DNA of 64,000 nucleotides from Eulemur rufifrons (Eukaryota; Chordata; Mammalia; Primates; Lemuridae), in NCBI RefSeq assembly GCF_041146395.1, contig NC_090986.1, positions 45,916,001 to 45,980,000 of the forward strand. Direction: 5' to 3'. Shown here piece after piece: positions 1 to 12,700 of this stretch (within the stretch, counting starts at the first letter, position 1; each line of letters starts with the position of its first letter). The notes below the pieces were generated by a model. It did not search any database and was not told the DNA's origin. It saw nothing but the letters and a program-made list of their open reading frames with translations. The translations under genes were made by a program, and so were the position numbers.

Positions 1-1365
1 GTTCACATCTGCCATGCCAGGACTGAGGTTTTGAAATGTTCATTTCACTGCATGAATCTTCAGCTGTCCTCTTTAATGGAGTACAGTATATGTTTTGAAA
101 AAAGAAAGCGCTTCCAAACCATAATAACCCTTGACTGAAAGGCTTTATCACTACTCGTAAGTGTTAACTCCATTTTATTTCAAAACTATCTTGATGAGAA
201 AATTTTAAAAAGAAAAACCAAAAAAATAAAAAATCCTAAGACTACAATCTGTCACTCTTTATGAAACATTTAAGAAAGTAGGCTGCAAAACTCTAGGAAA
301 GATTATCCATATTCATAAAATCCTGAATCACTTCCAAAGGTATATCCTAGTTATTAATACTACTGTTCTAAAAATTTTTCTTGTAGCCTACTCAGTACAA
401 TTGAATGTAAGAGCATTTTTTGAGAATGTGTTATAGTAATAGACAAACCAAAAAAAAGAATACTGTGTTTTTAACAAATATTTGACAACTAAAATCAATA
501 TCTCAGTTTTTACATTGAGAAATATACTAAAATACCATACTATGAATATACTGTGCCTTTTTGGGGAGATGTTATGGCTAATCATTAATATCATAAGTTT
601 AATGTAATCTTCTTTTTAGACTTTCTTTTAACCATTGAAACCCCTTGGTTGCCAGTGAAGAAATGCGAGTCTGAAAGAATGATAACAGAGGTCCATTTTC
701 AGTGTATATGGCTGAAAACAAAGAAAAAAATGTTAAATGAAGGGTAATTTATGCACTTATACACTAAGTTTATCTTTCATGATTTTGAATTATGACAGTA
801 TGAGCACCTACTTCATTTTACTTGTGGGAGTCAAAGGTGGGTAAGGAAGACACATCTCTATATTTGACTATGTGTTGTGTAGTGTAAATGCCGATGGTAC
901 ATATGAAGAAGGTGGCTAAAACCAGCAGTGTTTTCACTGTTGTTTGTCTGTCACAGAAAACACCGTGGTAGGGCATAGAGAGAATTTCTTAGGAACTCTG
1001 TGGCACGTGTACATGGGATTAAGGACGAGGGTGAGACTTGAGGCAAACTCACCCATAGCAAACTGCATATACTTTAAAGAAGCCTGGATGATTTGCCTTT
1101 TAGTAAACATTTCATTATATTAAGAGATATTTATTAATAGTAGAAACAGATCTGAAAAATTGGCTGTCAGAAGTTGTTACTAAGACTAACAATGAAAGAT
1201 CTCCAGGAGCTGAAGGGGTTACTTATCTGCTAAATCAATCACTAATGCATCCCTGAGACTGGGAGAAGGGAGGGGGCGATTGATGTGATAATAAACACTA
1301 AATGGCTTCACAAAGGCACCCTGTACATTCATCTTTTTTCTCCCTGATGGAGAAAACCAAAAAGG

Positions 1366-1366
1366 G

Positions 1367-1404
<38 letters not shown>
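1366..1404. repeat. (TG)n(TA)n microsatellite
   Basis: A short GT run passes into about 15 uninterrupted TA units. It is a simple repeat, probably length-variable, with no sign of function. Confidence 0.95.
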
Positions 1405-1407
<3 letters not shown>

Positions 1408-1430
1408 TAACTCTGTTGGGCAGTTAAGTC

Positions 1431-1452
1431 TTTTTTTTTTTTTTTTTTTTTA
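1431..1452. repeat. Poly-T run (22 nt)
   Basis: An uninterrupted run of 22 T. It could be the complement of a retroposon A-tail, but no SINE, L1 or processed-gene body follows it on the minus-strand side, so it is left as a homopolymer. Confidence 0.9.
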
Positions 1453-2554
1453 CCGAAGTAAATGAGAGAGTGGGTACTGAGAGAGACAGAGAAAAACAAG
1501 CAAGCTTCACAAAGGATGTGTTAAAGATGAGCCTGTGTTAAAAATGTGTGAGCTAGTTGAGAGATGTCTTCTCAGTTTCTATTGCCTCTCTTCCAATTAT
1601 CTAAATTTATATTACACTCTAGTTGTACAGATGTGTATGTATATATATATTTACTTTTTAGTGATAAGATCAGTAAATTTGTAGTTTATAAATGTGAGTG
1701 CCCTCCTTTCTCCTAAGAGTAATGGTTTAATTTGTTTTATGATTTAGGTTTTATTTATGGGTATAAATGTACCCAAATGAACCATGTATATTGATTATTT
1801 TTGTGTTTACGTTTTAAAATTTACTTTGATATCAACCTCCTAATGACAGCAATCATTTTCTTCACTTCTTAGTTATTTTAAAGGTAATAAATGAGAATAC
1901 ACTGCCTGAGAAATATAGGAATTTCTTGCTTATTAAAGAAAATGAGAAATTCATTTTAAATCAATGTAGACAATTATAGATATTGCTAAAAGGATTTGAT
2001 TTTTTACTGCATATTAATAGTTATCATTCCAATTCATTATATATATTTAATGCTTAAATTCATATGTCTAATTTTCTGTGTGAAGGTGAGACAATGATGC
2101 AATATTTTTCACTGTAAGTTTATTTCCCATGTTAGAGAGGGAGGTCTGCCTTGAAGTTATCCTCTCTTCTATAATCTTAATCTTAGACTATATTTTAATG
2201 CTAGCTATTAACTTAAAACATACTCCTTTTATCACGGAGAGGAAATAAAAAGATATTATGCATATTTCAGAATAAATTTACTGCTACATGTTGAATATAT
2301 GCTGAGTGTAAAATTAGCTTTGTTATTAAGTACTTGGCAAAATACAGAAAATATTTCCCATGGAATATCTACAAAATTGAGATTTCCAATGTATTAAAAA
2401 GTTGTACGAGATATATTTCTAAGGTAGTAGATCAGAATGAAATACATTTTACTACTAAGAAATAATAATTAAATCTAGATCCCAGTTTGTCCACCCAAAG
2501 TATTTTAAGCATGTATATGATTTAAATGTATGCATTTATTAGGCCTCACCAATT

Positions 2555-2730
2555 ATAATTATAGTTAATATTTAGTGTTTTCCAGTGCTTTACTTAAATT
2601 ATCTCTTGATGTTGTTACCAAAATCTTAAATAATTACTATTAATTGCATTTCACAGATGGAGAAACTGAATCTTATAGAGTTTAAGTATCATTCCAAAAA
2701 AGAGAGAAAGTTGTGTACACAATTTAGACC
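2555..2730 (-). repeat. MIR SINE fragment
   Basis: The centre reads as the complement of the MIR core and 3' part: a TTTCACAGATGGAGAAACTGA block preceded by a TTAAATTATCTC block. MIR is an ancient tRNA-derived SINE that spread before the placental radiation. The copy is diverged, as expected for its age. Confidence 0.75.
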
Positions 2731-3907
2731 TAAATATTTCTGATACCAAAAATCCTCTTTGATTGTTGGGGTGGGTGTAGAGGTGAAGTTGGATCATGCA
2801 AAGAGGTGAACTCAAGCAAATTTTCTTCATTACTATTCTAAAGTCTCCACCCTGGGAGGAGCTACATCTTCATTGCCATAACACGTGACCTGTGTGCTAC
2901 CATGATGAAATAACCACACATGCATTTAAGAGAAACTACTCCTGTGCATGTGATGACACATCTTTTTCTTTCTCTACTACTCCATAAAAACCCCATACCA
3001 CTTTCCTTTGGTGAGACACTGCTTTGGAGAATATTCTCAGTGTACTCCTTATTTGCTGCAGGTGATTAAAACTCCCACTGATGAAGACCTGGGTTCTACT
3101 GGAAAGTCGTTCCTTACTTGACAGGTGAACAAACTCAGATCCTTCAGGTAGCAATCTCTCATCTTGAGTTTCAGAACCTCAATCTTAGATCAACAAGCAA
3201 TGCAAATAAATATATAACATTTACAAGCATGATTATAAGAAATAAAATTATAAGTCTGTGTATTAGTTTTTTCTCAGAAATTCTATGATATTAATATAAT
3301 AGCCAAAAACAAGTGATAGTGTTCTCATTGACATTTGTCTCTTTAATAAATATTAGCTCTATGTTATGATAGAACTAATTGTTATAATATAGATTTTTCC
3401 AATTAGGAATCACTAAAATAATTTTCAATTTAGTTAAAAAAACATTTTCTAACTCTGAGGAAGAGAATTCAGGTTCTGCATAGTTTCAATAACATAATCC
3501 AGGAAAAATAATAATGTTTATTAACAGGAAAAACTGGCAGAAATAGGATGGTGATGCTAGTACCTGCAGCACTGGTGATTTTGTAGCTTCAGTACATTTT
3601 ACAGAAAGAATAGAGAATAGCACCAACAATGAGAAGAACAGTTGAGAATTCATCAGAAAACAGGAATTTATTAATTGTCAAAAGATTTCAATGAAAGGCA
3701 GAAGATGGAAACTACTATTACTCATGAGAGTCATTGAACACCATGAATAAATCAATTGTTACCTATATTTGCTGCAGCAATAGTAAAAGATGAGCTAGCT
3801 TCTAAGCATTTTATGTGGGTCAACACTCAAACTCATTTTGAAAACAGGCAACATCGAAACAAAGCAAGGTAAAAGAATTATATCAAGAGGAACTTATAAT
3901 TACTACT
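2731..3907. other. Unassigned non-coding DNA
   Basis: No gene or recognised repeat. A 72-codon minus-strand frame at 2936-3154 has no recognisable domain. Confidence 0.45.
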
Positions 3908-4408
3908 TGTGTTAGAGTTCTTTAGAAGAACAGAGTCAACAGGGAATCAATTATTTATTTATTTTTTTATATTATTGTATACGAAATTGGCTCACATGAT
4001 TATGGAGACTGGACAGTTCCAAGATCTGCTGTTGGTGAGCTACAGACCCAAGATAGCTAATGGTGTAGTTCCAGTCAGATAACTGGTAGGCTAGAGACCC
4101 TGGGAGAGCTGATATTTCACTTCAAGTCTGAAGGCAGGAACAAATTGATGTCCCAGCTCAAAAGCAGTCAGGCATAAGAATTTCTATTTTACTTATATAG
4201 TAAAGTCACTCTTTTCATTCTACTCATACCTTTAACTGATAAAATGGAGCCTACTGGCCCTAGGGAGGGCAATTTGCTTTACTCAGTCTACTGTTTCAAA
4301 TGTTAATTTCATACATAAAAACCCTCTTAGATGCACCCAGAATAAAATGTGCCTAAATGTCTGGGGACTCTATAGTTTAGTTAAGTTGACACATAAAATT
4401 AATCATCA
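3908..4408 (-). mobile_element. Solo LTR of MLT2 type (ERVL), minus
   Basis: The plus strand reads as the complement of an MLT2-like LTR. It starts TGTGTTAGAGTTCT, has GGCTCACATGATTATGGAGA near the left end and AAGTTGACACATAAAATTAA near the right, and ends in CA. MLT2 LTRs flank ERVL proviruses. There is no internal viral sequence, so this is a solo LTR left by recombination. I see no matching 5 bp target-site duplication, consistent with age. Length (501 bp) is normal for the family. Confidence 0.75.
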
Positions 4409-4754
4409 TGTTATTACATTACCATCACATTACCATCAGTTACTCGTTCTAGAAACTCTGGATTCTCCTTTAAATTTCACACACTCTGTTTAACATCAAA
4501 TGTATAAAATCTACCACTAAATAAATCATGAACAGGTGTATTTATTTGTATACCCACTTCCTCTTTCCTGTTTACAGTTCCTATAATCTGTTTCATCTTT
4601 TGCGAAAATATCCGTGTCTGAAGGATTCTACACAAAATCCTTTCTTGTTACTCTAGTATTTCTGAGAAAATGTACTTGGGAAATATCAGCAAATATGTGC
4701 AGATATATTAATTGTAATATTTTTTTAATAAAAATATAAAGCAGTCTAAATTCC

Positions 4755-4960
4755 CCTTGGAAATGGACAGGTTGTGTACATTTTGGTGCATCTATAAAGT
4801 GGAATACAATTCAATCATTAGAAGAAAAACTGGTAAATTAATATGGACATCCCAGTAAAGTAAAACAAAACAAAATAGCAACAATCTCAATAACTCACTG
4901 CAAAAGAAAATTATAGAATCATCCATATTTGTCATAAAATGAAATACATTGTTTTTTATA
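4755..4960 (+). mobile_element. Old L1 ORF2/3' fragment
   Basis: Blocks such as GGTGCATCTATAAAGTGGAATACAATTCAATCATTA correspond to the conserved L1 region encoding the end of ORF2, with its typical 'tail of the target' motifs. It is heavily diverged, without an A-tail or duplication, and has no coding capacity. Confidence 0.55.
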
Positions 4961-5210
4961 CATAAATATACATATCTACAGAGTCTTAGTATGTTATCGA
5001 CTGTTCCTCAACTTAAATTTTCAACCTCTCTCTTCTGTACCTGTATATCTTGGGTGTACTACTATATGTTCCAGGTACTAACAAAATATTCATCATTCAT
5101 TCCTCAAATATGATCTTTACTATAAAATAATATATTTTTCCATTTTTGTGGGAACTTACTACTTAGCTTTACTATTTCCACCCCAAGTCTGCCTTTTTAA
5201 AGCATACATA

Positions 5211-5460
5211 CACTAGTCCTCCCTTATCCACTGGGATATGTTGCAAGATCCCCAGTGGATGCCTGAAACCACAAATAGTACCAAACCCTATAAATACTAT
5301 ACTTTTTTTCCTATACATACATACATACCTCTGATAAAGTTTAATTTATAAATTAGGCATATTAAGAATCTATAAAATTAATTGATAATAAATAGAATAA
5401 TTAAGTAAAATAGAGGTTACTTAAGCACTCCAATACCACAACCATTGATCTAATAACTGA
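5211..5460 (+). mobile_element. Tigger-like (Tc1/mariner superfamily) non-autonomous element
   Basis: The start, TAGTCCTCCCTTATCCACTG, and the following 'CCCCAGTGGATGCCTGAAAC' block match the terminal portion of a common Tigger-type MITE family. A TA dinucleotide precedes the start, as expected for a TA target site. The internal part is AT-rich and the right terminal repeat is not recognisable, so the right end is approximate. No transposase is encoded. Confidence 0.6.
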
Positions 5461-5662
5461 ACAAAAAACTGTGGTGGTTGCTGTGATTAAATTATCTATT
5501 AGTAGTTGTGGGTCTGCAATGGTAGAACTCTAAAGGCTATTTGATTATGTCTTTCATGCCTGCAACCTTAATGAACAGCCACCAGATGAATAGTGGTGTC
5601 ATAATTTTTGCTAAAAATGGCTCACTTTGTTATAACTTGCTAAATAAAACAAAGATTACCAT

Positions 5663-6217
5663 TGTTATAGCCTAAGATGTGAGAAATGACCACCTAAAGA
5701 CCAAATTGAGCCAAATTAGGAGTCTTTATTAGCTGGCTAGCGACCACCTATGTTCTGGGAAAGTCCAGAGACAGAGAATGGCCCTGATCTTAAAGTGGGC
5801 AGGGGTTATATACCTTTACCACTAACAATACTAACAATACACATACAGCTTAGAACATGTTGATTACAATAATTCATAAGCAAGCAAACTTACAGAAGCA
5901 AATAGCAACCATTAAATCAAGGAACATTTTTTTGAGGAACATCCAAGGAACATTTTTCCAAGGAACTGCCAAGCATAGTACAATGTAACTATACACACCT
6001 AATGATTTTAAACAATCACTTACAAGTTAATCACTGTATAAATTTTTTTTTCTATTATTCATGTATTCTTTTCTCAACTTCACACAACAGTGAGTCCGTA
6101 CACAAGATGGCTGCACTAGCCTGCATACAACATGGCTTCACTGTGGTTCACAGAGCTATAGTGATTACTGTGCCTCATCACAAGCATGTCTCCTGACCTG
6201 ATAAGTAATTCTCTACA
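5663..6217 (-). mobile_element. Probable solo LTR, minus strand (family not identified)
   Basis: On the minus strand the segment starts TGTAGAGAATTACTT and ends CTTAGGCTATAACA, i.e. TG...CA termini. An AATAAA polyadenylation signal lies at 5725-5730 (complement), about 65 bp from the 3' end, as in an R-U5 region. The 555 bp length fits a solo LTR of an endogenous retrovirus. No flanking duplication is convincing (left ACCAT, right ATAAA). No gag, pol or env remains nearby. It may be lineage-restricted; the family name needs a library search. Confidence 0.5.
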
Positions 6218-7724
6218 ATAAACGCAACCCCTTTTAAAACAACTAAGATGTGCATTAAAGATTAATTCTCAGGTTCAAAGTGGAATTTAAAGTAAATTTT
6301 TCTTTCCATATCTACTTTCATATTTACAAATATGTAATGAACATGAGGAGTAGAATTAAATACATAACAGAACAGAGATATCTTTATTTCATTTTTAATC
6401 TTTAACACTACTTAATCTAATCTTTTTATTGTTCCAGTGTTGAAAGTATTCCAATTTTAAACTGAATTTCTCTTGTTGACAGAAAACTTAACTTTACATA
6501 ATGTTTTTGCTTTTTTGAACATGAAAACAACAAACTGCATCTTGTAACTTACTTCTAACACCTATATTCTGACAAATATTAATAACTTAATACATAATTT
6601 TTATCACTATTTTCTTCTTACTTTCTTAGAGAAGAAAAGAATAATAAATTAGAATATGGTAGGGATTTTAGTGCCAGGGCCACTGACAGCAGAGAAAGTG
6701 ATAATTTATCATTGACAGGGTGACATTGAAAAAGGGGATAGGAGTTACAGCTCAGTATATTTATCAGGACAATAATATGTTGATAACATTGAGACATCAA
6801 TAAAAATTTCATATATGTTCACTATTTCTTGCTCAAGAAAGCAGAAAAATCTAGTATGTGTTACAGAAATAATTATATCTTTAAGTAAATTTGATAGTTT
6901 TAAGAAGTACTTTGAAAAGTATTTTCAGATCATTTTTAATATTTGAAAAACCTGCCCATGTGTATACTCATTTTGCAGTACTCACTGCCAATAAAAAATG
7001 GCTAATCATAAGTTACTAAAGCAGCACAAAAATGCTTAGAGAAACTATATTTTGTTGCCTGAGAGTTCAGGCTTATTTTGTGAAAATAATACCACGAAGG
7101 TAGCTAAAATTACATTTAAAAGTGAGGGAAGAAGGATAAGTAACGGCATTGTCTTTTTGGCCACCTTTATGGTCCATCTCTTAAGACCAACTGTCCAGGT
7201 GTCCATAATGAAACCTCATGTTTTTGAAATTTTGCTTTGGCGTGTCCTTAGTACAGTTTTGTCTATCTCTTCTGCTTTCATTTTTTCACCTTAGCACAGC
7301 ATACAGCTGCTGCTACTTTGTCAAGTATATTTAACTTCCTAAAATTAGGTTCATAATGGTCTACAAGGATATTTTAATTATCTTCCATGTCTGGACTCAT
7401 CCCCAAAGTGTGCTACTATGCCCTATAGAAATAACTGTGCCTACAAAGAACCATCTGCATCTCTCATGCAAACCTCAAAAATATGGCTAGATATTAGCAA
7501 GTCATTTCCTTTTCTGTTGACGTTACAATTCTCCATGTCATCCAAGCTTTGTATCACCTTTGAACCTCTCTTTCAATCAAAACTTCTTTCCCAACAATTA
7601 ACTATATCCAATATTCTGATTCATTTTTATTTCCTCCAAGCTACTCCTATTAAGAACTTCCTTTCTCTTATTCCTGATCCATTAGTGAAAAAAAATAAAC
7701 AACAAAAAAGAACTTCTTTTCTCC
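6218..7724. other. Unassigned non-coding DNA
   Basis: No gene or recognised repeat. Frames of 80-108 codons at 7052-7294 and 7418-7744 show no domain, signal peptide pattern or splice context that would support coding. Confidence 0.45.
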
Positions 7725-8280
7725 TTAGCTTTATTGAAGTATAATGACAAAAATTATATATATTTAAGATATATATTTAATTGTATATGTTTTGAGATAT
7801 GTATATACACACACATTGTGAAATTATCACCACAATTAAGCTAATTAAATATTTATTCCCTCACGTAAATACTATTTTCTTTCTTTCTTTTCTTTTCTCT
7901 TTTATTTTTATTTTTTTTGTGGTGATAATACTTAAGATCTACCCTCTTAGCAAATTTCAAGTATACAATAGAGCGTTGTTAATCATAGTCAATATGCTGT
8001 ACATTAGATCTCCAGATCTTATACAAAACTAACTTTCTGCCCTTTGCCCATTATTTCCCATTGGTCCCTCCACTCATCCCTGGTAACCATATTCTACTCT
8101 TTGCTTCTGTGAGTTTGCCTATTTTAAATTTCACATATAAGTGAGACCATGTAGCATTTGTCTTTCTGTAACTTGCTTATTTCACTTAACACAACGTCCT
8201 CCAGCTTAATCCATGTTGTTACAAATTGAAGGGTTTCCTCTTTTAAGGCTGAATACTACTCTATTGTAAATACTTACCAC
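7725..8280 (-). mobile_element. L1MA-type 3' UTR and ORF2 end, minus (left part)
   Basis: The plus strand reads as the complement of an older L1 3' end. Hallmarks are TTATTGAAGTATAATGACA at the left, the CTTAGCAAATTTCAAGTATA and CTGTACATTAGATCTCCAGA blocks, and the 'CACATATAAGTGAGACCATG' block further right. The element continues after a nested insertion at 8613. A CT-rich stretch lies at 7877-7915. It is non-coding. Confidence 0.8.
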
Positions 8281-8612
8281 ATTTTCTTTTTATTTCCTTT
8301 TTAAATTTTATTTCAAAGTAGAGACCATTATTCTAAGTATCCCAAGAATAGAAAAACAAGCACCATATGTGCTCTCTATTAAACTAGAACTAACCTGTGA
8401 GCACACATGTGCACAGAGGAATGCAAAACTTAGTGGAAATCAAGCAGGGGGGATAGGGGGAAAACAAGAGGGCACAAAATCTACCAAATGATACAATGAG
8501 CAACATTTGAGTGATGGGCACACTTATAACTGTGACTCAATCATTACAAAAACAATCCATGTAACCAAAACATCTGTACCCCCTTAATACTTTGAAATAA
8601 ACTATTTTCTTT
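8281..8612 (+). mobile_element. Younger L1 3' end nested in old L1, with 9 bp target-site duplication
   Basis: The 9-mer ATTTTCTTT occurs at 8281-8289 and 8604-8612, and the older antisense L1 reads across it once the insert is removed. Inside, ATCCCAAGAATAGAAAAACA and TGTACCCCCTTAATACTTTG match the L1 ORF2 end and 3' terminus on the plus strand. The insert lacks a long A-tail. Its first ~30 nt (8290-8320) are not collinear L1. They contain a 13 bp exact inverted copy of its own 3' terminus (8308-8320 versus 8588-8600). This suggests an abnormal 5' completion. Confidence 0.8.
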
Positions 8613-8725
8613 GTCCATTCATCTGTTGACAGAAATTTAGGTTATTTCCGTGTCTTGGCTACTGCCAATAATGTAACAATGAACATATGAGTGCAGATAT
8701 AGTGATTTTGTGTCTCCATACTCCC
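8613..8725 (-). mobile_element. L1MA-type element, right part
   Basis: This continues the interrupted element. GTCCATTCATCTGTTGACAG and TTATTTCCGTGTCTTGGCTA are the complement of the conserved L1 ORF2 C-terminal region ('cut by hopping target' block). The join across the 8281-8612 insertion is collinear. Confidence 0.8.
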
Positions 8726-8999
8726 AATTTCTCTCCAAATACTTTCATAATACACAGACCAATAGCTCTAAAAAGATTACTTCTAACTTCCCATAGAATC
8801 AAAATGACTAAATCTGATGTTTAAGTCTTTTTCTAACCTGAACCATATCCAGTTTTCTGGTTGATGGAAGATCATGAGACTGAGGACTTTGGCCCGAGTA
8901 CCACTTAAAATTTTTATAAATTATATGCCTTTTCCCAATTTATTCAAATTCACTTTTGTGTAATTTTAACTAAAATAATGTTCTTAAGCATTTTTCTTA

Positions 9000-9760
9000 C
9001 ACATTCTTTCAAGTTTCAAACAACATTATATTCACAAAAGCATGCTGTTTTCTCATTATATCCTTTTCCTGTTTCATGATCCAATCCAGGGCTCATATTG
9101 CATTGACTGTTGTGTTTTTAGCTTCCTCTGATCTTTGACAGTTACTCAGTCTTTCCTTTTCTCCTGTGACCTTGAAATCTTTTGAAGTGTGGTAGGCAGT
9201 TTTTTTTGTAGAAGATCCCTTAATTTCATTTTAGGAGATATATAGATATATATACACACACACACACACATATATGTATCACCTATACACAGACACACAC
9301 ACACACATTAACCCAATAGGCTGATGTTTTGGGTGTAGGGTAGGGTAGGATACCACAGTGGTTAAGGGCTCTTCTCATCACATCGTATTACTATGGATAT
9401 ATCATGTCTACATGACCACAATTCTGATGTTAACCTCGATCACTTGGTTAAGGTAGGTTTAGCCAGGTTTCTCCACTGTGAATTTCCTATTTTTCCCATC
9501 CCATACTTGATTCTTTGTGAGTGCTTCACTAAATCTAGAAAGCCCACAAATGAGGATGGAGTTTAAACTCCACTTCACGAGAGGTAGTATCTATGTAAGT
9601 TATGAGATTGTTTTGAAAGGGAGATCATCTCTCCTCCACTGCTTGCTTACTTATTTATTATATCAGTATGGACTCATGTTTATTAAATTTATGATGATGA
9701 GTTATAATCCAGTGCTATACTATTTATTACTAGAATTGTTTGGCCATTGAGAACTCTTAT
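9000..9760 (-). mobile_element. Ancient L1 (L1M/HAL-like) fragment, minus
   Basis: Blocks TTTAGCTTCCTCTGATCTTT, CAGTTACTCAGTCTTTCC and GTTAACCTCGATCACTTGGT follow the order of a well-known ancient L1-type repeat. The copy is interrupted by CA/TA microsatellites at 9241-9307. Boundaries are uncertain and no frame is intact. The subfamily cannot be settled by eye. Confidence 0.55.
9241..9307. repeat. (TA)n/(CA)n compound microsatellite
   Basis: TATATA units lead into a pure CA run at about 9254-9269, then a second CA run at 9290-9307. This is ordinary simple-sequence DNA. Confidence 0.9.
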
Positions 9761-12700
9761 AATTTTCTATTTTGTTTCCTTCATATACCCCCTTCACTCT
9801 GAGTGTGTGTTTTATTTAATCACTTTCTTATTTTCTGGAACTATAAAACATTCTACTCTGAGGTTTTATTTTTCTTGCCCAAGCCCTAGAATCAACCATT
9901 TCTCTGATATATCTCTGTTTTTTGTTTTTTTTTTTTTAATCAGAAAATTATCTTTAGAAACCAAGTCTGGGCAGAAAAGTGTGCTTAATCTCTTGGAGTA
10001 TCATTACTTCTAGGCCTTCCAGAAAATAGAACTAGGTAAAATTATATGTATATACTAATACATGTGTATACATATCATTATTTCTGTATCTATCCAACTA
10101 TGTTTTTTAAGATATTTAATTTATTTTTAAGAGTGCCTCTGATAAAATGTAGTTACTATAAGCCAGACTTCTTGCTTCTAATAACAGATTTTATTTAATT
10201 TATTCCTCAAAACAATCCTGTGGGTGGTTTGGAACAGCATCCCCAACCAATATCATGTGGGTACTCTTCTTATTTCCATTGTATACATAAGAAAAGTGAG
10301 TTAAAAAAAGATTAAAGTTTACTAATAAACTAGTAGTCTCTGCCAGTCAAAGGCAGTATGTCTTCAAGTTAGGGTCAAATTGCAGAGGGGCACAAATATA
10401 TTTCTGAAAGGTAAAAGGGAAAATTTAACTCTTTCATTTTTATTTTTAAAGAACAATTTTTTTTAAAAAGACTCTGGATTTTGGGTAAAAATATTTGACT
10501 AGAGTGTGAAGATCCTAACTGAGTTGCCAGCAAATTCCTTTTGATTGGCAAAAACTACATGAATTATTGTACTGAAAGTTACAAGGTCATGCCTGGGATC
10601 TTAGCTTAATGCTGTGATCAATTAACAATGCCTGCCAAGGACACCAAGGACAAGTGGCAGTATATTGTATTTAATAACTCTGTAACAGCCTATTTTCAGA
10701 ATTCAATTCTTTGAATTAATCACGTTATTCCCACAACCTAGAATTTAGTTCAGTCAACTAATATTTTAAACTCGTTTACAGTCTCCACAAAACTATAAAT
10801 ATTATGCAAAAGTAATTATGTCCAACTTACTCATTTTTGCATCCAAGGTGTCTGGTGTAGCCATATTACATAAATGAATTGCAAATTGTAAAATACTAAA
10901 GATTACAATGTATAGCTCACTTTGAAATCTAAACAAAAAGAATCTTGTTAGGTGAATAATACATACAGTCAAGTTTAAATCATTGAGACTTAATAAAATG
11001 TTCTCAAAGGTCACCTGTGAATTGCTAGTATCCTCACAATTATTTCAATTGAGATGCAAAATGACAGGTGAATTTCCAATACCAAATCTTCTAACATTGG
11101 TTGTAGCAATAGTCCTATATAACCTCATTATTGCTGCAACAGTTATAAAGTCAATGGCTTGTAAAGTACATGATGTAATGAATATTCATGTTGCGCAGAT
11201 TGGAATGGAAATGCTTCTAGAACTCCACCTCCTTGCTAATACATTCTGGTCATGTAGCACTCTCTCCGGAATAGTTTTTTCCTTTTAATCTTTTTTTTTT
11301 GCCTTATATTAGTTTATTCATAAATTTACTCAAGCATGGAGATGAATGTTGTAACTCAAGCAGATCTGATGTGTGACCATGAAGTATTAAGCAGAATCTT
11401 GGCATTAATTGTGAAGTCTTACCTTGTTTTAGGAATATGCTACTTCTTTATAAGAGACCACAGAAACAGCTTCTATCACACGCAAATGCAGTCATCTATA
11501 TTACAGAGTAAATATTGAGAGAGTAAATTATATATTGCATTTCTGTCACCACAGCCAGTGACATTTTGTTTATTTATTTTTTATATGTTGACCAAAAACA
11601 TCAAGGTCTTAAAGGTTTTTAAGATTAGGATGAATTTATTTCTTTATCCAGAGACTTGAGATAAGTTCATGCTTTTTGTTCTGTCCACAATATGATCAGA
11701 AGAAATTGTTATAAATGTATTTGACTTTTCTTATAAATGATTAAGGATAAATTATTCATGAATATCGATAATCAATAAAAGAATGTTTCACACTAAGATA
11801 TATTTCTTATCAATGCTTTTACAACTTATTTTCCATTAGGACATTAGAGAGATGAATTATGATGAAGCTAAAAAATAGATGAATTTTGAAAAAATGAAAT
11901 TATCTTTGAAGTAGCTTTCTTTGAGTGATTTTTAAAATTCTTTAATATTTTCTATATTTGTCCAATATATACACTTTATTCCTTTAATTTCCAGAGAGGG
12001 TAGATTTCTATAATAAAAGTATAATTAGCAAGGGTATAAAATAAAATATAATTTCTAATTGCTAAAAAAAGAATAGAATCAATATGCGATTTTATTTAGA
12101 AAATTTAGGAGACAAAATGTATTTAAAATATATTTTTATTATTGAGATAATATTGATTGAGAATTAAAGTGTATAACTAACTGATCTGTTCATATCAGTG
12201 CCATGTTTTGCTTCTGCTGAAGCAATTATATAGGAATATTAAATGTAAAACATGTTCCCTGAAATGACATTGCTATTAGTTAATTATATGGCAACTTAAA
12301 ATATTAAGATGAAATATAATGAATATCTGAAAATTGACTATTTAGAAGACTTTTGTGGAATTTCTAAGTGCTTCAGATTTAGTATATCTTGCTTTTACAT
12401 CCAGGTATGTAGTCTCCTATTGTTGTTTGTTTATTTATTTTTAACGTGTGCCAGAAAATTCATTGTACTGATTTACTGTGGGTAACCTTTTTAGCTTCAT
12501 TTTTGTGGACCTGGAGGTCAACATTGGGTTGCAGAGTTCCTAGTAACTCTTATTATTATCATTTTTTATAACCAGTAGCAATAAAGAAGGTATGTTCTTT
12601 CTCAGCTTATAAATGTCAAGAGGGTTGCCGTTGGAATGCATATTTTCAGCCATAAATTAAACTCAAGAAATGGTTATAAAATGTTTCAATTAGATGATAG

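Larger units (their letters stand above)
1..2554. other. Unassigned AT-rich non-coding DNA
   Basis: No coding region, RNA gene or recognisable interspersed repeat was identified. The stretch holds one compound microsatellite and a T-run, annotated separately. The short open frame at 388-594 (minus) has low-complexity, Phe/Ile/Tyr-rich translation typical of AT-rich chance frames. Confidence 0.5.

Noticed and set aside
1431..1452. T-runs (also 63261-63277 and 56703-56720) as tails of processed pseudogenes
   Set aside because: No gene-like or SINE body and no flanking duplication is seen next to them.
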